64,000 nt of DNA from Xanthostigma xanthostigma (lineage: Eukaryota > Arthropoda > Insecta > Raphidioptera > Raphidiidae): positions 20,932,509 through 20,996,508 of the forward strand of contig OY754475.1 in NCBI GenBank assembly GCA_963575645.1, given 5' to 3'. The notes under the pieces are model-generated. The model did no database searches, was not told the origin of the DNA, and saw nothing but the letters and a program-made list of their open reading frames with translations. Within the stretch, counting starts at the first letter, position 1, and each line of letters starts with the position of its first letter. Position numbers and translations under genes: made by a program. Below are positions 40,076 through 51,678 of the stretch, piece by piece.

Positions 40076-40254
40076 TGAGATTTTTTTAAACTTGCATTTA
40101 ATACTAACGTTTCGATACGTTTTGCATCATCTTCAGAGTGTTCAAATGCTGTCACAACAATATACTGATAACATGTGACAGCATTTGAACACTCTGAAGA
40201 TGATACAAAACGTATCGAAACGTTAGTATTAAATGCAAGTTTAAAAAAATCTCA
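40076..40254. mobile_element. Foldback with CGAAACGT core
   Basis: About 85-nt arms are almost perfectly complementary around a short AACAATATACTGATAACATG loop. Each arm holds CTGAAGATGAT, a 5-bp hairpin and CGAAACG. Non-coding. Confidence 0.75.
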
Positions 40255-40782
40255 CCTTTTATTTCTTCTTATTGAACTTTAGTGTCCGAATTATAGAATT
40301 TTAAAAAATTACAATAATAATTAATTGCAGCTTATTATAAAACCGCAGTTTATTCGACATAATCTTGACCAAAAACAAATATTCAGCGTGCGACCCTGAG
40401 CTCATGAGCGACGTTTAAGCATTTATATTCGGGTTTGTTGATGCATTGACTGTTCAAGATCAACGACCCTCGATAGTCATCAGTCAGGCCTCGGCTCAAC
40501 GTTGAGTTGAACTGGTTTATTATTTTAGACCTATCATATTACTGTTGATATATCGAATGAACTGGGACGATGCGTTTTGCAAGGAATGTGTTAAAACCGA
40601 CAGAAGAGCCTTCGCCCGCTCCGATCCCAACAACTCGACGGTCTAATGCGGTGCCCACGCCCCACAAGGAGGACAATTCGAAAATGTACTCGACACGAGT
40701 TTAACACTTTCGCTCCGGGCCATTTAAAATGCAATGCTAGATTTCGGTGCCAAATTTTTAATATTAAAAATTATTTTTACAT

Positions 40783-41000
40783 AATAATAATAATAATAAC
40801 CACTTTATTAGAGAGTATTTTTTTAGAACACATTAATGGCGTCAACAATAAAATGTATTACAATATTATTTATTAAAAAATTCATTTAAATTATAAAGGT
40901 TGTTTTGCAATAAAAATTTATTTATTTCCTTTTTAAAAAGGGATTTTTTGCTAATATTAATATTTTTAACATTCTGTGGCAGGGGGGCATAAGAATTTTA
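40783..41000 (-). mobile_element. Non-LTR retrotransposon 3' stub with TAA tail
   Basis: Read leftward, NSYAPLPQNVKNI then FKKEINKFLLQNNLYNLNEF ends at a stop at 40866, a LINE reverse-transcriptase C-terminus with the LPQNVKN signature, followed by a 3' UTR and a (TTA)n tail at 40783-40800. A stop or frameshift sits just before the conserved part. Clearly inactive. Confidence 0.55.
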
Positions 41001-41946
41001 GAAAGGCTAACAAAAAAGTCCGCGAATCGATAAATCAACACCAATACAGAAACGTCTGTCTGTCTGTTTCCGTGTGAATTTTTTCGGGTCTTACATCCAG
41101 ACGGGAAAAACGTAGGCATACTGTCGACTGCCCGTAAAAAAGATAAACTGATCTTGGAAAAGCGTCTTTTCCTCAACCCTGAAGATATAAGTACACAGTA
41201 ATCCGAAGTTTTTTTTTCAGTTGTTTCTTTGTAAAGCGCGTATTAAGCTTCTAAAAGACTTGTATTTCTAAAACTGGTCGTCAAGTATACGAGGTGTATC
41301 GGAAAGTTTAAACAACATGTTTTTTATGGTTCGTGGAAATTTTGAAAATAAACGTAAGAAAACTGAATTATTTCTTTATATTTTTTCAACACAAATATTT
41401 TTCATTTCAAGCGAAAAATCCGCTATTAATTACAGAGCAGTAATAATTTAATGAGCTTCACAATAACCTTGATTTGTTTTCAATTGATTTTATAAGTTCC
41501 TAACTAATATCAAGGGCTATAAAACTAAGAATGCGTTTTGTTATATTTGAATCGTCTTCTGTTTCAAGCCCCTACTGCCCTTATGGCCTTACATTATTAA
41601 CATAACGAAATTAAAAAGCATGTTGAGTAAAATTGCACATTTCGCTGAAGCGAAGCAAGTTTATAGTTATTTTTTATTACACCCTGTAGATATATATAGA
41701 GATAAATGAGCTGCTGTCGTTATATTCTGTCAATTGGATTCGTGGTCAATCGCTGTACATAAATACAGACTATAGCCTTCGGTCGATCGGTCGTAAAGCG
41801 TAAGTAGGTCTGGGTCTAGGGCGGCGCATTTTAGAGGGCGGCGTATTTGGGAGACGCCACCGCAAACCGTGGAACACGTAAAATTTACCTCAAATCAAAA
41901 ACTCACATAAACAGACAATTCGAACGAAACAAGTCAGTCTATACAT
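41001..41946. other. No gene seen
   Basis: 41288-41690 starts GAGGTGTATCGGAAAG and closes with ACACCCTGTAG, suggesting ends of a mariner-type relic, but the two ends are not clean inverted repeats. Confidence 0.35.
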
Positions 41947-42149
41947 TCTATACTAATATATAAAGTTGAAGAGTTTGTTTGTTTGTTTGGTTGAACGCGC
42001 TAATCTCAGAAACTACTGGTTTTTTTCCTTGGATAGTCCATTTATCGAGGAAGGCTATAGGCTATATAATATCACGCTACGACCAATTGGAGCGGAACAT
42101 CAATGAAAAATGTTGCAAGATGTATCTCAAAATTAGTCCGTCCGACAAA

Positions 42150-42511
42150 TATTATCAGTTGAAATGCCTTAACTAAATATTGCAATATTAGCGCGTTACG
42201 TTCACAAGCCCGGATAGCTCAGTCGGTAGAGCGTAAGACTCTTAATGCCAGCGTCTTGGATTCAAGCCCCACGTCGGCGAATATATTTTTTATTTTTTTT
42301 ATTTTCTACATTGCTTTCTTGTAAGGCTTACATTACAATTTTTTTAAATTTTATTAGGACTAATTAAAATTAAATAAATCTAATTAATAGCTCATTTGAA
42401 AACTGTTACAACTATAGGTACCTATATAAAAATAATTTTCTTAGTGTTTTTAATTAAATATTTATTATAAAGAAATTTATTACTTAAAAAAGTGTAAATA
42501 CTGCTTTCTAA
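42150..42511 (+). mobile_element. Nested insertion carrying a decayed tRNA-Lys
   Basis: It is flanked by a 7-bp direct repeat CGACAAA (42143-42149 and 42512-42518). The uninterrupted Helitron copies show one CGACAAA at this point, which proves insertion. It contains a tRNA-Lys-like stretch 58 bp from its left end and an AT-rich remainder. There is no long poly-A tail and no inverted ends, so the mechanism is unclear (SINE-like or repair-mediated). Confidence 0.72.
42208..42280 (+). pseudogene. tRNA-Lys(CTT) pseudogene
   Basis: 73 nt with the tRNA-Lys layout: GATAGCTCAGTCGGTAGAGC D arm, anticodon loop CTCTTAA (CTT at 42241-42243) and a T loop TTCAAGC. The anticodon stem (TAAGA against TGCCA), T stem (TTGGA against CCCAC) and acceptor stem each hold two or more mismatches, so it should not fold as a working tRNA. 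Confidence 0.8.
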
Positions 42512-43324
42512 CGACAAAAACTTTTGAACGGTAACTCCGATCATCATGAAGTTTGGACACAACATTCATCTCGGTAAACTAAGATGAATGTGCGTACTCA
42601 TGTCCCTACCTTCCCTATTCGTTTTTTTTGCACCCGGGTGAAACCGGGCGGGACCGCTAGTAAATAGATAAACGGCGAGTGATGACATTGTTAAATGATT
42701 GCATAGACGAGCGTCTACAATCAATGACTTTGGTGTATCTCTGCAGACAGCAGGACAAGACGGCTCATTATATTATTCTATAGTAGCGCTATACGCAAGC
42801 GTGAAAACAAGCGTAAAATCGATTCAGCGGTTTTCAAAATAAATCTCGAGCAGACGGGCTCGAAAAAAGCGAACTTCATTTAGTATATAATGACAGATTT
42901 TAAAATTAATCGGCCAGAGAAAAACGACGCATCGAAACTTTCAACTCGGTTGAATCCCGTTAGTAGCCGCCGCAAAGATTCCCCGCGACGGACGCCCCGA
43001 CCCAACCCAAGGAGCACCCTATGTGAGTTTTCCATGACAACGAATAGACATACAAAAGCGTGCATACATGAAAACGGGCATTGTTTTGTTGAAATTAAAA
43101 TGGTGTAATTATTAACTGTATGGAAATACACATAATATATGTTGCCATTGTATCCACCTATTTACTGTAGGTTAGTGTGTGTGTTTGTTACGTTGGCATC
43201 ACTGCATGTATAGTCGTGTGTGTGTGTGCATTCACGCACTGATACCAACATAACGAGTTATACAGACTGTTTTGAAACAGTGGAATTCCGTTGGAAGAAC
43301 TATAGGGCAATTTCAAAGTATGTT

Positions 43325-45083
43325 AAAGGGTCTAGCCGACTTGCCATATGGAAATTGCACTGACGTCTATGAACATAGTTTCACCTTTGAAATATTACTT
43401 TTTTGCCTAAAGTACTGATACTGTGATTTTAGATCTCTGCTTTCACTCATAAGGGAGATATGAGGGTAACAACCCCTAACGACATCTTTTTTTTTCTCAG
43501 AAACTATAACAGATATTTGAATGAATCCAACGCGAAAATATAGGTATCAATTAGTTCTATATTTGGTATTTTTTTTATATTTTTAGTCTAATTTTCAGAA
43601 GTGCAAAACGCAAAATTTATTTTTTGAGGGTGGTTTTTTATGTGAACTACTGGAGATACACCAACCAAATAAATATCATGTAATCATCTAAGAGTCTACT
43701 GTAATATATCATAAATACAAAACTTTGCGTTTGGTGGAACATAGTTAAAAAAAAAAAAAACGATAGCGCATGAACTACATATTATAGATATACCAGTGCA
43801 CTGTATAGCATTTTGCTATTTTACAAGTACCTAGTAAGGGCGTAGATATTTTTTTTTCTGAGGTTGGGGGGAGGGCTAAAGCGACAAAATCAATATTTTT
43901 TAAAGATTCCTAACCTCGAAAATAAAATCGAAAACCTTTTTTAGCAACCTAACTAAAATTTTATCGTGTGTCGGCACAATAGAAGAGCAAAAAAAAGGTC
44001 CTTTCATTTCCGCAACAAAAAAGTATTTTTTCGTTTGTTGTGGCTGGGATCCTGGGGGGGTAATTACCCCCTGTACCCCCCCACATCTACGCCCTTGGTT
44101 AATTGTAACTTAATTAAAAAAAAAATCAAATAAAGTTACTATACAGACGAAGAAATACGTAAATATCAGGCATACTGTAAAAATACAGTAAAGACTGGTT
44201 CGATATTCTGTAATAAACGCAGCTTAATAAATTAATAGTAATATACAAACATACGGTATTTTTACAGTATGTCTAATATTTACGTATTTCTTCCTCTGTA
44301 GTAACTTTGTTTACTTTTTTTTATACTTAAGTTACAATTAACACACTTCCTTTGCATTTCCCCTATCTTCATTGGACTCCATCCTTCATTAAATAACAGT
44401 TCTTAAACGAATTAAATAAAAACTAACGCACAATAGCTATTTTTAAATAATAATAATAAATAATAATAATAAATAATAATAATAATTAATAAATAATAAA
44501 AGACAGTAGCTACTTTTGCGTAGAGCGTGACCATGACGCAAGCAAGGAAACAGATTTCGATGTAACTTACTAGGTACTAATTGTAAAATAGCAAAATGCT
44601 ATACAGTGCATTGGTATATTATCTATAATATGTAGTTCATGCGCTATCGTTTTTTTTTTTAACTATGTTCCACCAAACGCAAAGTTTTGTATTTATGATA
44701 TATTACAGTAGACTCTTAGATGATTACATGATATTTATTTGGTTGGTGTATCTCCAGTAGTTCACATAAAAAACCACCCTCAAAAAATAAATTTTGCGTT
44801 TTGCACTTCTGAAAATTAAACTAAAAATATAAAAAAAATACCAAATATAGAACTAATTGATACCTATATTTTCGCGTTGGATTCATTCAAATATCTGTCA
44901 TAGTTTCTGAGAAAAAAAAAGATGTCGTTAGGGGTTGTTACCCTCATATCTCCCTTATGAGTGAAAGCAGAGATCTAAAATCACAGTATCAGTACTTTAA
45001 GCAAAAAAGTAATATTTCAAAGGTGAAACTATGTTCATAAGACGTCAGTGCAATTTCCATATGGCAAGTCGGCTAGACCCTTT
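43325..45083. mobile_element. 1.76-kb foldback element with about 500-nt arms
   Basis: The left arm (43325 to about 43832) starts AAAGGGTCTAGCCGACTTGC and the right arm (about 44577-45083) is its complement, diverged by only a few changes. The spacer holds two further inverted structures: 43836-44098 (AAGGGCGTAGAT and its complement at the ends) and 44099-44347 (TTAATTGTAACTTAATT, then AAGAAATACGTAAATATCAG, paired with the far side). No coding frame is recognised. Confidence 0.8.
44446..44502. repeat. (TAA)n-rich simple sequence
   Basis: TAATAATAAA imperfect run in the spacer of the large foldback element. Confidence 0.8.
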
Positions 45084-45467
45084 ATAAACGATTTTATCCT
45101 GGGGGGGGGCAAATTTTCAACTCTACCTGCCATTACCAGCTGCCACTTATACATAATTTGAAAAGTGTTCATAGAAGCGAAATCGATCAACACGACTTTC
45201 TGCGGCACGACAAAGAAAACGCGTCTTGTTATTTGTACGTGGACAATTACTATACTACCCTCTTGCTACGCCAATGGTTAAATTAACTTGCAAAAAATAT
45301 TCATCGCTGTTCTTAATCGCAAAACACTTGATTAGTCAAAGAAAAACAGGACGTATTGATTTCATCCATCGACTATCAGCGACTTATCTGTGCCTGGTTT
45401 CCATTCAAGCAGCCATGTTTATTAATGTTTTCAGGTTCGATTGGGACATGATTGCTGCGGCAATTTA

Positions 45468-45706
45468 TCTATATACTAATATTATAGAGAGGCAACGTTT
45501 GTAAGTTTGGATGTAGGAGGCAATCTTCGAAACTGCTCATCCGATTTCAAAATTCTTTTCACCAATATTTAGAATGGACCTTCGGAATATATTATCGCGT
45601 TCAAATAAACTAGCGCTTTTCGTGGAGATCAATTCTTGAACGCGAGTCGACGGAAAAACCGGCGACAATCTACGCAAATTCGGGCGAAGCCGGACCGGGC
45701 CGCTAG
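45468..45706 (+). mobile_element. Helitron-like element, second subtype
   Basis: It starts TCTATATACTAATATTATAG after host A and ends GGGCCGCTAG before T. The body differs from the 23.5-kb subtype (CATCCGATTTCAAAATTCTT segment), and the 3' GGGCGAAGCCGGACCGGGC stretch is GC-rich as in other copies. Confidence 0.75.
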
Positions 45707-45804
45707 TAAGTAAATAAAAAAATGTTGTTTAAGTGATGTCAGCCTGAAAAAGTTTTTTTTTAGATCCGAACCCAGCTTCTAATTCGAGAGTTCCTTAGCC
45801 TAGT

Positions 45805-45990
45805 TAATAATAATAATAATAATATTTAGATGAGTTTAGTTACAGTTAGTAATTATTATAATATATTGTATATAGAGTAGCTACTGTTTGCTACAATTGT
45901 TAAGAAACACCCATTGTTACAATGCTATCAACATAGAAAAATTAGTTTATTTTTTCAAACAATGTCACCGTCGGGATAAATAATAATAAT
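45805..45990 (-). mobile_element. SINE-like repeat S, copy 1
   Basis: Inverted copy of 55828-56030. Shared blocks are GTTTGCTACAATTGTTAAGA, AACACCCATTGTTACAATGC and ACAATGTCACCGTCGGGATA. A TAA-rich tail lies at the left. The related copy has a B-box-like GGGGTTCGTATCTCGACGG, indicating tRNA ancestry. Confidence 0.6.
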
Positions 45991-46229
45991 AATAATAATA
46001 ATACCTAATAATAATTTATTCCATTTTTTCCATATACATAACAATATAGTTAATGATCTTAAAAATTAATTAACGGATAATGAGCGGCGATATATTTGTT
46101 GAAGATTTGATTATAGATCGACAGACGCAATTTTTTATTTATATTTTTTGACGAAAAATATGTCTCCGATGACTCAAATTTAATCGAGGCAAGTGTGTAG
46201 GCTTTCACAGCCGGTGTTGATCCAAACCT

Positions 46230-46413
46230 TCTTTGGTTTCCGCGGACTTGTATGCCGTGGTCCATTGGTATTACTACCCGACGTTTCGTCTACAACTGCG
46301 GTACCTAAACCTTATCAAAGGCAACATCGCCTTTGACAATGTCTACCGCAGTTGTAGACGAAACGTCAGGTAGAAACACCAATGGACCACGGCATACAAG
46401 TCCGGAAACCAAG
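46230..46413. mobile_element. Foldback with CGAAACGT core
   Basis: The arms CGGACTTGTATGCCGTGGTC then CATTGGT pair with the right side. The centre has GTCTACCGCAGTTGTAGACG then AAACGTC and a second inverted GAACTGCGG-type segment. Confidence 0.7.
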
Positions 46414-47044
46414 ATGATTTCAACGAAGCAGCTTCGAATAGCTCCACACAGCGAAACTAACAATTTCTATCGACGATGTCTACATACGTATATAGATTTA
46501 AAATGCATTTTGTACGCGCTATGCAAGGCATGCACTTTGCAACGCACACAAGCACGGTGCATATTCGAAACTTTTTTTCGTGTTTTCGCTGTTGTCATCT
46601 CTGTCAGTCAAACACACACACACACACAGACAGAGACGGCTGAGTGATGTTTTGTTCGGTTACTGACCTTCCTTTATAAGCCGTATACTATTCGCACAGA
46701 AAACATTTGTGTAAAGGTTTCTGGCGACGCAGGGCTGACACAAAGGGACCGTTCCTTCCCCCTTCCCAAACCGTTTCCTTCTTGCAAGTAAGTGCGTTGA
46801 AAAGCGGGCAAAATCTCACTCGGAATTCTCGTAAAGACGGAACGTTTTTAAAAACCCCGACACAACAGGCAATCGGATCAGCGGTTTTCGAATTTATCGC
46901 ACGCGACGCAAAAGAGGAGGCGAGTCGAATTTGAAGACTCTGTCTGTCTAAGGAGGTGGTCTACTGGACCGCGGGCTAGTTTTTCACGGACCGTGATGAA
47001 ATTGCATATTTTCACGACAATAATTAGAGATCAAATACTAAATA

Positions 47045-47390
47045 TCTATACTAATATTATATAAAGCCGAAGAGTTTGTTTGGTTGAACGCGCTAATCTC
47101 AGGAACTACTGGTTCGAATTGAATTTTTTTTATTTGGATAGCCCATTTATCGAGGTAGGCTATATAGGCTATATAATATCACGCTATACGACCAATAGGA
47201 GCGGAGCATCAATGGAATGTGTAACTCAAAATTTGTCCGTCCGACAAAAACTTTTGAACTGTAACTCCGATCATCATGAAATTTGAACACAACATTCATC
47301 TCGGTAAACTAAGATGAATGTGCTTACTCATGTACCCCCCCCCCTCTATTCGTTCTTTTGCATCCGGGTGAAGCCGGGCGGGACAACTAG
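47045..47390 (+). mobile_element. Helitron-like non-autonomous element
   Basis: TCTATACTAATATTATATAA start after host A, 3' end GGGCGGGACAACTAG before T. The body is the GAACGCGCTAATCTCAGGAA family. It is intact, and it supplies the uninterrupted reference for the 41.9-kb copy. Confidence 0.8.
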
Positions 47391-48008
47391 TCATATAATA
47401 TAAAACTCGATTCGATATTTCTCGGTATCGATTGTGGATCGCGAAAATTCGACAATGTTTTGAAGCGGACCTGTACCGGAAAAATAATTGGGTAATAATT
47501 GGCATCGCGGATGAACCGATTTCAACGCGTTCTCGTTTCTCCGAAAGAGATTGCCTGTTCAAGTATAGGGCGAAACAACAAAAATTGATTTGACGACATT
47601 TATACCTAATATGACTGCGATTTAAAAAATAGCAGTGCGGTTTTAAGTTCAGTTCGTGTTGGGTCAGGTCGCGGTTCACTTAAGCCATTTGGTCATCCCT
47701 GGCCGCGTTCACTCATACTCTTCATTCGTCTGTCGGCGGCGGTCCGTCTGTCCGTCTGTCTGTCTCAACGAACTGATTCGCGAGATCTTCTTTTCTTCTT
47801 TCGTTTTACCTACTTCTGTGCGTCTTCTTCGCGATACGCAACAATCAAAGGTTCGGAAAAGGCGCACAAACCCCAACTCGTGCAGGAGAACGCGCAACCA
47901 CCGGCCGCCGCGAGGCGTACGGTTCTGCCTCGCTCGGGTCGAACCGTACAAATCCAAACTTAAGGCCGCTGCCAAGTTAAGCGAATCATATTTTCAATTT
48001 GTTACAGG

Positions 48009-48668
48009 TTTTTTGACGTGATAACGTCTTATAAATTGATGAATCACCAATCTTATAAATTGATAAAACACCGGCTGCATGCACGAAAAAGTGTAACGTT
48101 CCTAAATCCTAACGTTCGTAACGCGTAACGTTCCGCCTGACCCTGTGCGTGCTTTTTGCTAATTTCTCGCTCAATTTAAATCAGATCGGTTTGAAACCAG
48201 TCTTAAACGAAAGAGGAGAACATTTTACATAGATTTAGTATAACAGAATTTGCCTAAACAGTTTTTTTATACAAATTTATATAGAAAAATAGCAGTATAA
48301 ATGCAATGTTGTCTAATGCATGGCGCGACGCGGTCGGTCGTCTTTGTTTGCCGTACATGGAAATTAGAAGATAACGTATGTCTTGTCTTAACATGAAAAC
48401 GGCTGCATTTCTAATGTTTAATTCAATTTTTTGACATTATTATTTTGTGAAATGCAACGCCTTCTAAGTCAAGTATTGGAATAACTAATTATTATTAGAA
48501 CATAATACTTTGACAGTTGCAAACGTCACTTTTGACATTTCTTATCATTTCGACACCAAGGATAAGCGGATTGAAACCAAATTTTGGGAGGTTTAGGTTA
48601 TGTATTACGGAATACGTTATCACGTAAAACTATCGTCCGTAAACCGACTTTACAGACAACCAATTTTT
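48009..48668 (+). mobile_element. Dispersed repeat R2, copy 2
   Basis: Counterpart of 28520-29179, with a few small indels and substitutions. GACGTGATAACGTC at the left and CGTTATCACGTAAAA at the right suggest short inverted ends of a DNA element; superfamily undetermined. Confidence 0.8.
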
Positions 48669-51600
48669 TTGGAACATTGACACTTGAAGTACAATTTTAG
48701 AGCAATCTGACAACAGTCAGGCTCACGGTTAATATAGGATGAAAAAAGACACGTAGTTCATTTTAAAAACAAACGCTAACTAAACAGAATCTGCACTAAA
48801 ACAGATGCAATCGCTGACAAGTGAAGCATTCAGAATAATCACCGTTAACATATATTTTATTGGTTAGACGTCGAATCAAAATACAAATGTATAAATAATA
48901 AATTCCGCGAATAAAAACGCCGTTCTACTGTCGCAGTATAGACATTCTAAAGAATATATTACCTCTATTTACAGTTTAAATGTATCCGCTTACGTGATTT
49001 GCAAAAATCGGATCAGAACACCAAAATTACAGCGTTTATCTTTCGGTACCAATTAGCTTTATTTGGTAAGGTATTTTTTTTTTATTTAAACGTGTACAAT
49101 GTCCATTCATGATAAACCTCAGTTATTTAGGGTAATTTTACTTACAAAGCGGGATAAAAGATTATCTTTTGTACATCGCTGTGGGAGGACCTTACGGCAA
49201 CTGAAAAAATAAAAAAAAAACAGCAGAAACAGGCGAACACGAGGTTAACAATACAAAATTGATAGTTAAGAAAAATGAAAATTGAAAACAACGAGTGTAC
49301 ATTTTAAAGTTATTACAACTAATTATATTATATATATTATAGGTATATTTATGTTTACACAAAATTAACAAATGAAATATATTTCTCCAGCTCGATGAGT
49401 CTTTTTTAAATTGACATCATTTTCATTAGAAAAATGCTGCATTGGTCGTTGGACAATCATTGTTATTATTTTGGTTTATGAAATTCGTCAGCCGTTCCGG
49501 TAAAAAATCATGGACGTTTTAATACAAACACACCTAAAACAAAACAGAAAGATTAACCTAAATAAATAACTACATGTTAAGATTTATTTAAGCGTCGACA
49601 CTTGCTTTTCAAAGAACCCAATGACAAAAGCTCAATAGCTTACAAAAAAAAATTAAATGAATCAAAATAATCATGTCATATTTGTTTTTAACCTTTTTGA
49701 CACATTTATTTATTACTGCGACAAAATATTGCCTTTGGGAACGCTTCAAAGTAAAGCGAGCCCTTGGTACCGACCTCCATAAGATGCTTCCATTCTGATA
49801 CGATCGCATGGCGTGCATCGCCCCTCGTACCAGCCTTGCCTCTCCGAAAAAGTGTCAAAGAAGCCAAAAAGATTAAATATCTCCCAAATGATCAAAAAAA
49901 ATCCTTTTAACGATAGATCGAAACAAAACACTGACTATTAGGAGATGGTTAGAATTTTAATCATCTACTGATGATGCTAACACGGTTAGCGGAACGTACG
50001 TCGAGAAAAAAGAATTCTGGTGTTTTGTGGTTATTATTTAAACAAAACAAGAATCTCAATTTTATAATGCCTTGACAATAATCAGTAAGTGTCGGCACTT
50101 TTGTTTCAAAAAGAAATTAATAAGAAATACTTACAGAAAATTTGAATATTCGAAACATTTTTTTATCACGAACAATTTATTTTTGCACTGCACTGAAATA
50201 AAATCACAAAACTCGCGAAAAGTAAAAATGTAAAATTAATTAAAATTAAGCTGAACTTATGAAATCTAACATGCAGCTCTATGCCCCCCGAAGGTGCGAC
50301 TAATGTTTTGGTCGTTTCTGACAACAACAGACACGAGTCGCGTCCTGAGGGAGGAAAAACCAACACCAAACACAAAAAATAATACACAATATTACATCGG
50401 GATCGATTCACGGAGGTCCTGCAATTTCGATTAACGACTGAGATACGAGATTCGAACATACGAATATATTAACTGCTTTTATACGAATAATTAATAATTC
50501 AAAAGTTACTCTGAAATTAATTCTGATATTGATTATAGATTATACCCTGACAAAAATGTTATAAGGAGTAGAAAATTTTATATTATAAAAAAAATTACCT
50601 ACTGATCAAATTTCTATACTGTTAAAATAATAAAAAATGAAAAAATTGATTTGAATGAAATTTCAATTAATTAAATTTAGCTAAATTTCACGGAGAACTT
50701 CTAAGGGACAATATATGTTGATTGTTGAATCGTTGACTAGAAAACCACTCAACACTGAATGGTTTTCAGTTGGGCAGATCTCGGCTGCGCTCGTTGGACG
50801 TTGTTTCGGTATTTTTTTCGTAAAACCATTGCTATAAGTTTTCACCTAACAGTTTATTTATCGAAACGTAATTAACTTAAATATTACCATCTAGAAAATA
50901 CCATTTGGCCCACAATGATATTTTTTCAAGTGCTTATATTAGCACGTTTTTATATTTAGCACAAATTATGAATTTCGATTGATTCTTTATGATTTTGCGA
51001 AGTCTAATACAAATTTGATTAAATTTGGAAAAAATTACTGTTTAAAAAAAAACATCTAAAAACAAAAAAATACCGAAAACAAACGTCAAAAACTGAAAAA
51101 AAAAATAATCATCAGAGCGAAATGAAAGTTGTGATTAGTTAGACTCTTTGTCTGTGAAAAGCCTAAATCCACAAAGCCCTACGCACGGAACGCAAAACAA
51201 CCTTCGCCCTTCACAGCAGGCCTCGGTCCTCGCTCTGGTCTCAACAGCTGTATACATTTATTGATGTGACTGGACTTACAACTGTTGCGACAGGACGTAA
51301 GCCCGCTGTTCGAACTAGATTGCCGGACGACTTTTTTTGTAAGGCTATTTTTAGTAGCGTTACAAACCAAGCAACCCTAAGACTAGAGCCCTATAGGTGC
51401 GGTCCAACGCGGATGTCCTATTGGGATATGGACCGCGGAAAGCGCAGCTAGCTAAAAAATAACGACAGTGCACGACGTACCTGGTGTCTTAGCAACATTG
51501 CATGCGAAGACAGACGGCACGCCGTACACCTAAATCCAGTAACAAAAAATATACATGTGTCATTTGTGTGTCCCTAAAATTCGCGATTCGCAGAAATCCA

Positions 51601-51678
51601 CTGGGGAAATTCGACCACCTTAACGCTCCTGGCGCGATGGAGGCTAGACCTTAACCCCAACAAAGCACAGCGACCTTT
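48669..51678. other. Mostly non-coding; weak exon signals on the - strand
   Basis: Apart from the terminal-exon candidate at 49695-49860, a strong acceptor (read leftward TTTTTCCTCCCTCAG) lies near 50350, followed by an open stretch to 50166 that ends hydrophobic (INFTFLLFASFVILF). 51180-51470 is GC-richer, with several splice-like strings but no recognisable product. Confidence 0.3.
49695..49860 (-). CDS. Possible 3' terminal exon, unrecognised
   Basis: Read leftward, a frame after a pyrimidine-rich stretch gives RQGWYEGRCTPCDRIRMEAS then YGGRYQGLALL and a stop near 49746, followed within about 40 nt by AATAAATAAA near 49707. The stop-plus-signal layout is what a last exon looks like. No domain is recognised and no partner exon is confirmed, though a strong acceptor (tttttcctccctcag) exists near 50350 on the same strand. 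Confidence 0.15.

Larger units (their letters stand above)
41947..42660 (+). mobile_element. Helitron-like element interrupted by an insertion
   Basis: The 5' TCTATACTAATATATAAAG and the 3' GGGACCGCTAG end (then T) frame the same family body as 23523-23887. It is split at 42149 by a 362-bp insertion. The base before the 5' TC is T rather than A, so the 5' boundary may be slightly eroded. Confidence 0.78.

Noticed and set aside
42208..42280. Functional tRNA-Lys(CTT) gene
   Set aside because: Anticodon, T and acceptor stems each have two or more mismatches, and it lies in a transposed insert.
47656..48021. 121-codon open frame
   Set aside because: It runs into dispersed repeat R2 at 48009 and has a biased Arg/Ser composition from CGTCTGTC repeats; no domain.
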